A program made the position numbers and the translations under genes. A DNA stretch of 64,000 nt from Ochrobactrum quorumnocens (GTDB lineage: Bacteria; Pseudomonadota; Alphaproteobacteria; Rhizobiales; Rhizobiaceae), in assembly GCF_002278035.1 (NCBI RefSeq), contig NZ_CP022605.1:186001-250000 (forward strand), written 5' to 3'. A model generated the notes under the pieces. The model saw only the letters and a program-made list of their open reading frames with translations, did not search any database and was not told the origin of the DNA. Positions 37,364 through 45,723 of the stretch are shown here, piece after piece (the stretch's first letter is position 1; every line of letters starts with the position of its first letter).

Positions 37364-39210
37364 AAGAGCGGGCCATTCATATTGCCTCTGACTGTAGCCC
37401 AATCGATAGCGAGCCATTGCTCGCTCCGATTTTTAGTGGTCGAAAGCGGGTGCAATACATAATCGGCATCTTCCTTTGGGCACTCACCATCGTTTATTTC
37501 TGGCAATGGTGGTTCGTCAGCGCTGTTCATAATCATCTAGTCGGTTCCGTTTTGGTGACGGCGCTGCTAGCGTGGATTACCATTCTGCCGCTTTACTTCA
37601 TCACAGTCTTTTTCCATGCCGCACGTCCAACCGGGCCGCTTCGTATCCCGGCCTCAAGCCGTGTGGCAATGGTCGTCACCAAGGCGCCGTCCGAACCTTT
37701 CGAGGTGGTGGCTGTGACCCTGCACGCTATGCTTGCTCAGGATGTGCCGCATGACACTTGGCTCGCCGATGAAGACCCTTTGCCTTCGACACTGGAATGG
37801 TGCCGGGAAAATCGGGTATTCGTTTCCACACGCAAAGGCCGAGCCGACTATCATCGGCAAACCTGGCCTCGCCGCACGCGGTGCAAGGAAGGCAATCTCG
37901 CATTCTTTTATGATTACTATGGCTACGAACGCTATGATTTCGTGTCACAGCTTGATGCAGATCATGTGCCCGAGCCAGGTTATCTCTTTAATATGCTTCG
38001 GCCTTTCGCTGATCCTCATGTCGGCTATGTATCCGCACCAAGCATCTGCGACCGGAATGCGCGTGAAAGCTGGTCAGCGCGTGGACGTCTTTATGTGGAA
38101 GCCAGCATGCACGGCTCGCTACAGGCTGGTTACAATGGTGACTTTGCACCTGTCTGCATCGGTTCGCACTATGCGGTTCGTACGGTTGCACTCAGGGAGA
38201 TTGGCGGACTTGGTCCTGAACTTGCCGAGGATCACTCCACCACGCTGTTCATGAATGCGTACGGCTGGCGAGGCGTACATGCACTCGATGCTATAGCCCA
38301 TGGAGACGGTCCACGCACTTTTACCGATCTTGTAACGCAGGAGTTCCAGTGGTCACGCAGCCTCGTCATGATCTTGCTAAAATACACGCCGAAGCTCATT
38401 GGGCGACTGCCGCTGCGACTGAAAATACAATTCCTGTTTTCGCAGCTGTGGTACCCGCTCTATGCATTCTTTCTGGCTCTGACCTTTGCTTTGCCTATAA
38501 TCATTTTAGCTTATGGCGATAATTTTGTCAGCGTTACCTATCCTGCATTTCTGATGCACTTCATGCCGCAGTCTCTGGTGATCTTGGCGCTTGCCTTCTG
38601 GTGGCGGTCGAGCGAGACATTCCGCCCGGTCAGTGGCAGGATTTTCAGCTGGGAAGCAATGCTATTTCTACTGGCCCGATGGCCATGGGTTTTGGCCGGA
38701 ACCTTTGCTGCTTTCCGCGACTGGCTTACTGGCTCCTTTGTCGATTTTCGCGTCACACCAAAAGGCTCTTCTGAGGTCGATCCGGTGCCACTACGCGTGA
38801 TCGCTCCGTATGCATTCATATCTGGTTTTTCCATCCTACCGGTCCTCTTCGTCGACGATGTCGATCAGACGCGAGGCTTTTTCGTCTTCGCCATCGTCAA
38901 TGCATGTTTCTACCTGTTTTTGATGGCCATGATCATCGTCCAACATAATCGTGAAAACCAAGTACGTATGACAAGCCGCCTCTATAGACCGGCATTGGCA
39001 TGCAGCTTCACGGCGCTCATCGCTCTGACTGGCTTTACCACAGTCGAACGAGGACGCGACGGCATAGAGGCTCTGAGCTGGGGCACAAAAAACTTCACGG
39101 TTTTCGACGACCGCTTTTCGGTCGCGGGTGCAGGTGTGGGTGGACGTGATGTCCACAAGACAATTTTCAATCCGCGCTGGCGCACAAATCCCGCCAGTGA
39201 AGCGAATTAG
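37360..39210 (+). CDS. Membrane GT2 polysaccharide synthase
   Basis: 616-residue cellulose-synthase-like glycosyltransferase. Two N-terminal membrane segments (about 27-46, 54-76), a cytoplasmic GT2 domain with LADED, QLDADH (DxD), AEDHSTT and QEFQWSRS (the QxxRW-position motif, here QW), then at least four C-terminal membrane segments. No PilZ domain, so c-di-GMP is not sensed here. It should polymerise the sugar supplied by the UDP-sugar genes around it and extrude the chain. Polymer identity unknown; arabinose or xylose content is suggested by context. Confidence 0.88.
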   Translation: MKERAIHIASDCSPIDSEPLLAPIFSGRKRVQYIIGIFLWALTIVYFWQWWFVSAVHNHLVGSVLVTALLAWITILPLYFITVFFHAARPTGPLRIPASSRVAMVVTKAPSEPFEVVAVTLHAMLAQDVPHDTWLADEDPLPSTLEWCRENRVFVSTRKGRADYHRQTWPRRTRCKEGNLAFFYDYYGYERYDFVSQLDADHVPEPGYLFNMLRPFADPHVGYVSAPSICDRNARESWSARGRLYVEASMHGSLQAGYNGDFAPVCIGSHYAVRTVALREIGGLGPELAEDHSTTLFMNAYGWRGVHALDAIAHGDGPRTFTDLVTQEFQWSRSLVMILLKYTPKLIGRLPLRLKIQFLFSQLWYPLYAFFLALTFALPIIILAYGDNFVSVTYPAFLMHFMPQSLVILALAFWWRSSETFRPVSGRIFSWEAMLFLLARWPWVLAGTFAAFRDWLTGSFVDFRVTPKGSSEVDPVPLRVIAPYAFISGFSILPVLFVDDVDQTRGFFVFAIVNACFYLFLMAMIIVQHNRENQVRMTSRLYRPALACSFTALIALTGFTTVERGRDGIEALSWGTKNFTVFDDRFSVAGAGVGGRDVHKTIFNPRWRTNPASEAN

Positions 39211-39229
39211 CAAAGGAGGCGCGACAATT

Positions 39230-40669
39230 ATGAAAATCGCTGTAATCGGTACGGGATATGTCGGATTGGTCAGTGGCGCATGCTTTGCCGAATGGGGTCA
39301 TAAAGTCGTCTGCGTTGACAAGGATAGCCAAAAAATTCTCAGTCTCGAGCGCGGTATTGTGCCGATCTACGAGCCCGGACTCGAACAACTGGTGGAACGC
39401 AATTTCGCGTTCGGTCGGCTCAGGTTTACGACAGAGCTTTCCGAGGCCGTTAGAGGTGCAGAGCTCGTCTTCATCGCGGTTGGAACGCCTGCGCGTGCTG
39501 GTGACGGCAATGCTGATCTCTCGTTCGTCTACATGGCCGCTCGTGAAGTTGCGGCAGTTTTGGACGACAAAACCGTCGTGGTTGTCAAGTCAACGGTTCC
39601 CGTTGGTACGGGCGACGTGGTTGAGAAAATCATCGGCTCGGTTCGTAAACCAGGCACATTCTTTGTTGCATCCAATCCGGAATTCCTTCGAGAAGGTGTC
39701 GCAATCAGCGACTTTCTCGAACCCGACCGCGTCGTGATCGGCGTAGAAGATGATCATGCGCGCGCAACGCTTGTCGCACTTTATGGCCCTCCGCTGGAAT
39801 CACGGAAGACGCCAATCGTGACAACACAACGCCGAACTTCAGAACTGATCAAATACGCAGCAAATGCATTTCTTGCCACCAAGATCACCTTCATCAATGA
39901 ACTTGCAGACTTGTGCGAGGAGGTTGGCAGCGACGTTACTGAACTTGCAGTCGGTGTAGGGCTCGACCAGCGTATCGGGCGCAGTTTTCTCAATGCTGGT
40001 CCCGGTTATGGCGGATCCTGTTTTCCCAAGGACACGCTTGCACTGCTGCGTACGGCCCAGGATCACGGCGTTGCCCTGCGTTTGGTTGAAGAAACGGTCA
40101 CAGTTAATGAAGCACGCAAACGACGTATGGCCCTCAAGGTAATGGAAGCACTCGGTGGCAGTGTCGAGGGCCGGGCGATTGCGATTCTTGGCCTGACTTT
40201 CAAACCCGACACCGACGACATGCGCGACGCGCCTTCCATTCCGCTCATCAAAATGCTGCAGCGCTTCGGCGCTAGCATTCACGCTCATGATCCGGCCGGA
40301 ATGGACAATGCCCGACGTTTGCTCAACCAGGTCGAATTCCACGACGACCCCTATGATTGTCTAATGAATGTCGATGCAGCTGTGGTGGTCACTGAATGGG
40401 ATAGCATTCGCAAGCTCGATCTTATCCGAATGAAGCGAGCCATGAAGGAAGCTGTACTCATTGACCTGCGCAATGTCTTTTCAACGGCGTTTGCCGAAAA
40501 TCTAGGATTCCGAATTTCGACGATAGGCCGTCCCGTTCAACTGCGGCAGAAAATAGAAACAACAAATGTGCTGCCGCACGCGTGCATCCGTCAATCACCA
40601 GAACCTTTGGCGGGTGCGCGCACCTTTAAGGTCGTGGGAGGTTCGTCAAATGAAACATTCGATTTGTAA
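39230..40669 (+). CDS. ugd: UDP-glucose 6-dehydrogenase
   Basis: 479 residues. N-terminal NAD motif AVIGTGYVGLVSG, central domain with GPGYGGSCFPKDT (catalytic C264) and the C-terminal UDP-binding region GLTFKPDTDDMRDAPS. It oxidises UDP-glucose to UDP-glucuronate, the substrate of the first gene of this operon. AAAGGAGG precedes the ATG; upstream in-frame codons overlap the GT2 gene and are rejected. The last 40 or so residues extend past the usual family end, and overlap the next gene by 20 bp. Confidence 0.93.
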   Translation: MKIAVIGTGYVGLVSGACFAEWGHKVVCVDKDSQKILSLERGIVPIYEPGLEQLVERNFAFGRLRFTTELSEAVRGAELVFIAVGTPARAGDGNADLSFVYMAAREVAAVLDDKTVVVVKSTVPVGTGDVVEKIIGSVRKPGTFFVASNPEFLREGVAISDFLEPDRVVIGVEDDHARATLVALYGPPLESRKTPIVTTQRRTSELIKYAANAFLATKITFINELADLCEEVGSDVTELAVGVGLDQRIGRSFLNAGPGYGGSCFPKDTLALLRTAQDHGVALRLVEETVTVNEARKRRMALKVMEALGGSVEGRAIAILGLTFKPDTDDMRDAPSIPLIKMLQRFGASIHAHDPAGMDNARRLLNQVEFHDDPYDCLMNVDAAVVVTEWDSIRKLDLIRMKRAMKEAVLIDLRNVFSTAFAENLGFRISTIGRPVQLRQKIETTNVLPHACIRQSPEPLAGARTFKVVGGSSNETFDL

Positions 40670-41207
40670 TCATACAAAACTTCAATTAGTTCGGAGCAAT
40701 CGCGTTCTGCCGCTAATATTCTTGGTTGGACTTCTCGGTGGGACGGTTGGCGCCGCTTCGGTAGAACCCGACGGCTTCCCAGACGGTAGCCGCGTGATGA
40801 GTCCGGCGGAAATATACCTGCTTTATCGGGATAAGAACTGGCAGTGGTCAGATGGAGTTGGCCGAATGGACAGCCTGAACCGTCGGTTCACCGCCCATGT
40901 GGATGGAGAAAAAGGTCAGGCATGGGCGGAGGGCCGTTGGCGGATTACTCGGTCAGGCCAGATGTGCTTCGATGCGAGGTGGCACATTGAGCATGAGGTC
41001 TTTCCCAGCAAAACATGCTTCACCCACCGTATCCTTGACGGAACGATCTATCAAAAACGTGAACCGGATGGCGTTTGGTATGTTTTTCGCCATGCAGACG
41101 GGGCCCCTACCGATGAAGCACGCAAGCTTGTATCGATCACAACCCCGATTCCGCAAACGGGTGGGCTGAACTTAGCACAGCCCGGCGCCCAATCGCCCAC
41201 ACAATAA
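40650..41207 (+). CDS. DUF995 secreted protein, first copy
   Basis: 185 residues with a signal peptide-like N-terminus (hydrophobic 19-36, ending VGAAS). The DUF995 pattern is clear: LYRDKNWQWSDGVGRM, a WAEGRWRI segment, MCFDARW, KTCFTHR, GTIYQKREPDGVWYVF. Two cysteines probably form a disulfide. GGGAGG precedes the ATG. Function is unknown; the family recurs in rhizobial polysaccharide operons and was probably kept as a periplasmic accessory factor. Confidence 0.85.
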   Translation: MKHSICNHTKLQLVRSNRVLPLIFLVGLLGGTVGAASVEPDGFPDGSRVMSPAEIYLLYRDKNWQWSDGVGRMDSLNRRFTAHVDGEKGQAWAEGRWRITRSGQMCFDARWHIEHEVFPSKTCFTHRILDGTIYQKREPDGVWYVFRHADGAPTDEARKLVSITTPIPQTGGLNLAQPGAQSPTQ

Positions 41208-41218
41208 AGGAGGAGGCA

Positions 41219-42163
41219 ATGAAAACCTCATATCAAGTTGCTACAATAATCCTCTGCGGTGCGTTGCTTTCGACCGCCGTTTACGCGGCAAGCGGCGTTT
41301 CGGGCGCTAATGTCGATACACACAATACATTTCACGACAAGCGTCCGGTTATATCCACCCAATCCATCACATTCGGTGCTTATGATCCTCATGGGGATTT
41401 CACCAACGACTCCAATTCCCGCATCGAGCATCTATTCCTTCCCTGGGAGGATGTGGATTTAACGAGTCTTTCGGCGGCGGATGCCTATGCGCAAGAACGA
41501 AACCGCGAACTGCTGATTACCGTTGAACCTTGGTCTTGGGCCCGCGATTGGCGTGTTGCACCCGATGATCTTCTAAACGGAATTGTGCATGGCCAGTATG
41601 ATTCCAACATGGCTGCCGTCTGCTCGGCAGCTTCAAAGCTCAAAAGCCCCGTTACCATTCGCTGGGCGCAGGAAATGGACGACAAAACAGGCCAGTTCAC
41701 CTGGTCTTACTGGTCAGCCGAAGGCTACATCAAGGCTTACCAGCATGTCGTCACTGTCTGTCGCAAGTCGCTGCCAAAGGCCAAATATATGTGGTCTCCG
41801 AAGGGAGATGAAGGGCTCGAAGCCTACTATCCGGGAGATACCTACGTGGATGTTATTGGCCTATCGGTTTTCGGCTACGAACCCTACGATATGATTGAGT
41901 TGGGAAGGGTATCAAGCTTCGTAGAACGGACAAAGCCTGGATATGACCGGGTAGTTGGATACACAAAACCCATCGTCATAGCTGAGATGGGCTATGAAGG
42001 AAGTGACGCCTATGTTCGGGCCTGGGCAGAAGAGACCAACAAACCGCTTCCACAATTTCCGGGCCTAACTGCAACCGTTTACTTCAATGACCGCGAAGTG
42101 TACCCGTGGCCGCGCGGTGTCGGGCGTCCCGATTGGCGGGTAGCAAACCACCCGTTGGATTAA
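41219..42163 (+). CDS. Secreted GH26-like glycoside hydrolase
   Basis: 314 residues, signal peptide about 1-23 (STAVYA|AS), strong site AAAGGAGGAGG. A TIM-barrel hydrolase of the GH26/beta-mannanase-like group: acid/base E152 in RWAQEMD and likely nucleophile E256 in IVIAEMGYE, plus WSWARDWRV and SPKGDEGL aromatic sites. Presumably cuts or edits the polysaccharide made by this operon in the periplasm, a common companion of synthase-dependent EPS systems. Substrate unknown. Confidence 0.82.
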   Translation: MKTSYQVATIILCGALLSTAVYAASGVSGANVDTHNTFHDKRPVISTQSITFGAYDPHGDFTNDSNSRIEHLFLPWEDVDLTSLSAADAYAQERNRELLITVEPWSWARDWRVAPDDLLNGIVHGQYDSNMAAVCSAASKLKSPVTIRWAQEMDDKTGQFTWSYWSAEGYIKAYQHVVTVCRKSLPKAKYMWSPKGDEGLEAYYPGDTYVDVIGLSVFGYEPYDMIELGRVSSFVERTKPGYDRVVGYTKPIVIAEMGYEGSDAYVRAWAEETNKPLPQFPGLTATVYFNDREVYPWPRGVGRPDWRVANHPLD

Positions 42164-42307
42164 TCCCACATCCCGAGCCTGGTCAATTATGCCCCCGATC
42201 TGATTGGGGCTCGGGAATCCTAATACAACTTTCGAATTGCAGCATCGTCCGCAGGACACACGTACGGCCCACGGTTCATGCTCTAACGTTTGAAGAGGAA
42301 CACGACA

Positions 42308-42826
42308 ATGTTTTCGATCCGCTTGAGAACTCTGGGTGCAGCGCTTTCCATGATCCTGCTTGCAGGAAGTGCAAATGCAACCACAAAACAAAAAACCGGG
42401 GACGCATTAGCGTTGAATATCACAGCGGCGTCACCACTTTCCGCCACTGCTATTGAAGCAATTTATTCCGGCAAAACATGGAAATGGAAGGACGGCGGCG
42501 GCTTCTTTTCTGACAATAACCACCGTTTTATAGCCTGGTCACAGAAAGGCCGGGCGTGGTCTTACGGACAAGGCCGCTGGTATGTCACCAATAATGGCAA
42601 GCTCTGCCTGCAGGCATATTGGGTTAACAAGACGAGCAGTGGCGGCGACACGACCTGTTTCACCCACCGCGAGAAAGACGGCACGATCTATCAGAAACGA
42701 TCATTGGGCGGCGACTGGTATATCTTTCGCAACAACCCCGCACGTCCAAACGATGAAGCCGCAAAGATAATCAGAGGCGACCTCATCAGCAAGGGGCTCA
42801 CTCGCATGAAGTCCGACGCAAGATAA
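42308..42826 (+). CDS. DUF995 secreted protein, second copy
   Basis: 172 residues; signal peptide about 1-24 (LAGSANA|TT). Same DUF995 layout as the 40650 gene (IYSGKTWKWKDGGGFF, RAWSYGQGRWYV, LCLQAYW, TTCFTHREKDGTIYQKR, DWYIFR), so the operon carries two diverged paralogs flanking the hydrolase. AGAGGAA precedes the ATG at 42308. Confidence 0.85.
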   Translation: MFSIRLRTLGAALSMILLAGSANATTKQKTGDALALNITAASPLSATAIEAIYSGKTWKWKDGGGFFSDNNHRFIAWSQKGRAWSYGQGRWYVTNNGKLCLQAYWVNKTSSGGDTTCFTHREKDGTIYQKRSLGGDWYIFRNNPARPNDEAAKIIRGDLISKGLTRMKSDAR

Positions 42827-42885
42827 TCGTGCGGTCATGGAAACCAGCGTGTGAACCTATATTGTGGAAACGAGCCGATAATGCC

Positions 42886-43191
42886 TCAGTCACGATTGAA
42901 GCAACGAGACTTCTGTCCAAAGCCGCTAGGCGTGCATACATAAGTGGTTGCGCCCGCATATTGAGTGGCAGACACCTTAATGGTTTTTGCTGATGTTGGC
43001 GTGTTGAAGCGAGCTCCATTTTTTGCCTTGTCCTTGAAGAGGTAAACAGAAATCGTTTCACTCTTCTGCTTGTGCGCATCTCTGGCTTCAGCTCCTATGC
43101 TCAGACATAAAGAAGCGGATAATCCAATGGCGAGAGCGGCGGCCCATTTCGAGCTTTCGCGGCGCAGAGTATATGCAAATCTCTTATTCAT
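42886..43191 (-). CDS. Small secreted protein with conserved cysteine tail
   Basis: 101 residues from the ATG at 43191 (GGAGG upstream). Long signal peptide about 1-36 (twin-basic start, hydrophobic core, GAEA|RD). The mature part is small, basic, beta-rich, ending TYVCTPSGFGQKSRCFNRD. Similar C-xPSGFGQ-xx-RC tails occur, as I remember them, in small exported proteins of Hyphomicrobiales. Function unknown. Convergent with the EPS operon and divergent from the CuxR-like gene. Confidence 0.7.
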   Translation of the reverse strand: MNKRFAYTLRRESSKWAAALAIGLSASLCLSIGAEARDAHKQKSETISVYLFKDKAKNGARFNTPTSAKTIKVSATQYAGATTYVCTPSGFGQKSRCFNRD

Positions 43192-43555
43192 GCGATTGCC
43201 TCCGGTTGTCATTGATGTGACTTCTACCGAACGCGAGTTAAAACTCCGGCCGGATATTCATGACAATTTTCATCAATTCCTACACAGTCAGGGCATTTCA
43301 TCCGACGTTACTATACGCACGCAAGAACCTCGACCAACGCTGACCATACTCGCATCCATCGCGACGAATGCAGCGTTTCGACGGTTCCGAGATAACGGCG
43401 GCACTGGATGCTATGGTCAACTGAACGATTTAATCATTGAATGACCGATATTGTTCCGTTTGCTTGGATTTTAATCGCGCAAGTGCTAACATTCACGCAG
43501 GAACTCAGGCGGCATCTCCGTACCTTGAGCCTCTGATCTGGTGTAGGGAGTTGCC
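43192..43555. other. Divergent promoter region, 364 bp
   Basis: Lies between the small secreted protein gene and the CuxR-like gene and should hold both promoters. An open frame at 43070-43444 antisense to the secreted protein is not credible as a gene. Confidence 0.4.
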
Positions 43556-44704
43556 GTGACGACCCCAAGCGACAAGGCCGAGCATGATCCGAAGTCAGAA
43601 TTTGTAGAGCGTCGTCTGTCAGCGCGAGTACCCCTTGCGCCGCTTGGCGAAAGCGCTCGAAGCACTAATATTCTGGCTCCTCTGATCTTTACTACTGAAA
43701 CCCTGGAGCCAACCGAACAGTTTTCTGCATGGAAACAGCATATCACGGCTCTCTATGATGTGCGTATGCCCGATGGCGGAGACCCCAGCGACGGCTTTGT
43801 TGTTTTACAGAAGATCTGGGATCTTCACGGCATGTTGCTCATTGAGCAAATGGCCCCGTCATTCAGCTATGAGCGTACGCCGGAACAGGTTCGTTTCAGC
43901 CCGATCGATCACTGGCATATCAGCTTCTTGCGCAGCGGACGCACATGGACGGCAGTCGATGGCCGCGTTGCGGAGAATGAGCCGGGCATGGTTAATATCC
44001 GTTCACTTGGTTATCCATTTCGTGGTCGGGCACTGGCAACAGAGGCGGTCATTTTGATTATTCCCGTGGACCAGTTCACCGGGCTTGGCGGGATGCCGGA
44101 AGCCAGCAACAATGCCTTACTAAAAGGCTATCGAGCCAATCTGCTGATCGATTTCATATCGAGCCTTCAAATGGGGCTAACTCAAATAACAAGTGAGGAT
44201 TTACCAGAATTGCGGAATGCTCTTAGGCAAATCGTATTCGATACTATTGCCCCATTGGTGCGAGACGGCGACATAAATGAACACGTGGCTTCCATGGGCC
44301 TGATGACCAAGGCAAGACGTTTTATCCAGAAGAACCTTATGTCTCGCGATTTGACGCCCGATGCCCTGAGCAAAGAACTCGCAATTTCTCGTACGCACCT
44401 TTATCAACTATTCGAAAGCTCTGGTGGGGTGCTCAACTATATTCGAAAGAAGCGATTGCTTGCGGCGCATGAAATGCTAGCCGACCTCACGGAAACCCGT
44501 AAAGTATCTGATATTGCGCAATGGCTCGGCTTTGAGACAGCTGCGAACTTCACTCGGGCCTTCACGCAGCACTTCGGCTACAGTCCGAGCAACGCTCGTA
44601 AGTCACCTTCACAAACCGATGGCGTTGATACCATGCGATTGGACGCGAGCAATGTCGTCACATTTTCAACTTTGTTAAGAACGCTGTCGCGGCACGACAC
44701 TTAG
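43556..44704 (+). CDS. cuxR: AraC-type c-di-GMP-responsive regulator, CuxR-like
   Basis: 382 residues from a GTG after GGGAG. Residues 18-25 read ERRLSARV, an RxxxR motif (R20, R24) like the N-terminus of PilZ domains. A cupin-type AraC_binding_2 domain follows (about 40-220; FSYERTPEQVRFSP, GYPFRGRALA), then a helical linker and two HTH units (LTPDALSKELAISRTHLYQL; SDIAQWLGFETAANFTRAF). In Sinorhizobium meliloti the AraC-like protein CuxR has N-terminal RxxxR plus cupin plus HTH, binds c-di-GMP, and activates an uxs1-uxe EPS cluster. The same operon type stands next to this gene. Orthology inferred from motif and context. Confidence 0.75.
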   Translation: MTTPSDKAEHDPKSEFVERRLSARVPLAPLGESARSTNILAPLIFTTETLEPTEQFSAWKQHITALYDVRMPDGGDPSDGFVVLQKIWDLHGMLLIEQMAPSFSYERTPEQVRFSPIDHWHISFLRSGRTWTAVDGRVAENEPGMVNIRSLGYPFRGRALATEAVILIIPVDQFTGLGGMPEASNNALLKGYRANLLIDFISSLQMGLTQITSEDLPELRNALRQIVFDTIAPLVRDGDINEHVASMGLMTKARRFIQKNLMSRDLTPDALSKELAISRTHLYQLFESSGGVLNYIRKKRLLAAHEMLADLTETRKVSDIAQWLGFETAANFTRAFTQHFGYSPSNARKSPSQTDGVDTMRLDASNVVTFSTLLRTLSRHDT

Positions 44705-45059
44705 GGTGCAAACGCAATCGTTTTAATTTGGAATCTAACAAAAATCGAGTAAACAGCAGGCCGTGTGCGCAATATGTTGCAGAACGGCATGCGACGAATG
44801 CTTTAAGACCGGAAGGAGCACTAGTGTGGCGGAATTGAAGTTCCAATCAATTGCCTTGCATTCACGTTTAGGAACTTCAAATCCGTAATCACACGAGATT
44901 CAATAAATTACTCGTATGGTTTTAACCCGAAGTTCGTTCAGACGGCCGCTTTACAGTGATACTAATTTCGGGCTCACCATACCAAGGCCAATCGACATTT
45001 AGGATCCCACTGCTGCATTTTGTGTTATTCATAGATCTCTGGATTGAATGATCTGGAGA
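44705..45059. other. Intergenic, 355 bp
   Basis: No gene supported. AT-rich and adjacent to a dead transposase, so it may include decayed IS flanks. Confidence 0.4.
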
Positions 45060-45650
45060 CAATGATGAGGAAGTGCTCTGAGCTGATGCCATCCCAGCGG
45101 TGTCGGCTTTGGGACCCTTTACGCGGTAAGCCAGGTGATCTAAGCAGGCACGACAAGGATAAATTATTGTTTGTCAAAGCTTTTTACGGGCTTTGCGCTC
45201 GGCGCCAATTGGCGCAATCTTATGGAATGTTCTGGCGAGTACAAGGTATATTGGAGAAGGATTTGCTCCTCACATCAATGACCCGAACACGCCTATATCA
45301 TGCTCGACGACACACTGGTTCGCATCTATCGGCAGGCCGTGACCGGGAAAGGGGACCAGAACTAGGCTCTGGGGCGTTCCCGCGGTGGACTGACCACCAA
45401 AATACAAATGACTGCAGATCGTAAAGGGCCAGCCTCTCAACCAGCCTCTCAAAGTGATCACCACACCGGACCAGCGTGGTGATTTTAAACAAGTATCGAC
45501 ATTACTCGAAGGACTCTCGGTGCAACGCGTTCTGGCCGATAAAGCCACGATTCCAATGCACTTCGCGAAGGCCATCCCGCAGCGCAGGTTCAACAGAAAG
45601 TTCCGCGTATATTGGAATAGATACATTTTATTCCGACTCTCCCACGACTG
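45060..45650 (+). pseudogene. IS5-family transposase remnant
   Basis: Transposase-like segments appear in successive frames: DKLLFVKAFYG, then GANWRNL, then MLDDTLVRIYRQAVTGKG, a stop, ALGRSRGGLTTKIQMTADRKGQPL, TTPDQRGDFKQ and VLADKA. These match the order of an IS5 (IS427-like) DDE transposase, in which the first catalytic Asp follows the DDT/DST block. There are at least one stop and several frameshifts, so it is dead. Ends not defined. Confidence 0.75.
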
Positions 45651-45723
45651 AGCAATATACGTCGCGCACCAGAATCATTGACATTGCAGAATGGCAGAAT
45701 AAACAACTGTTCAAACTCGAAAT

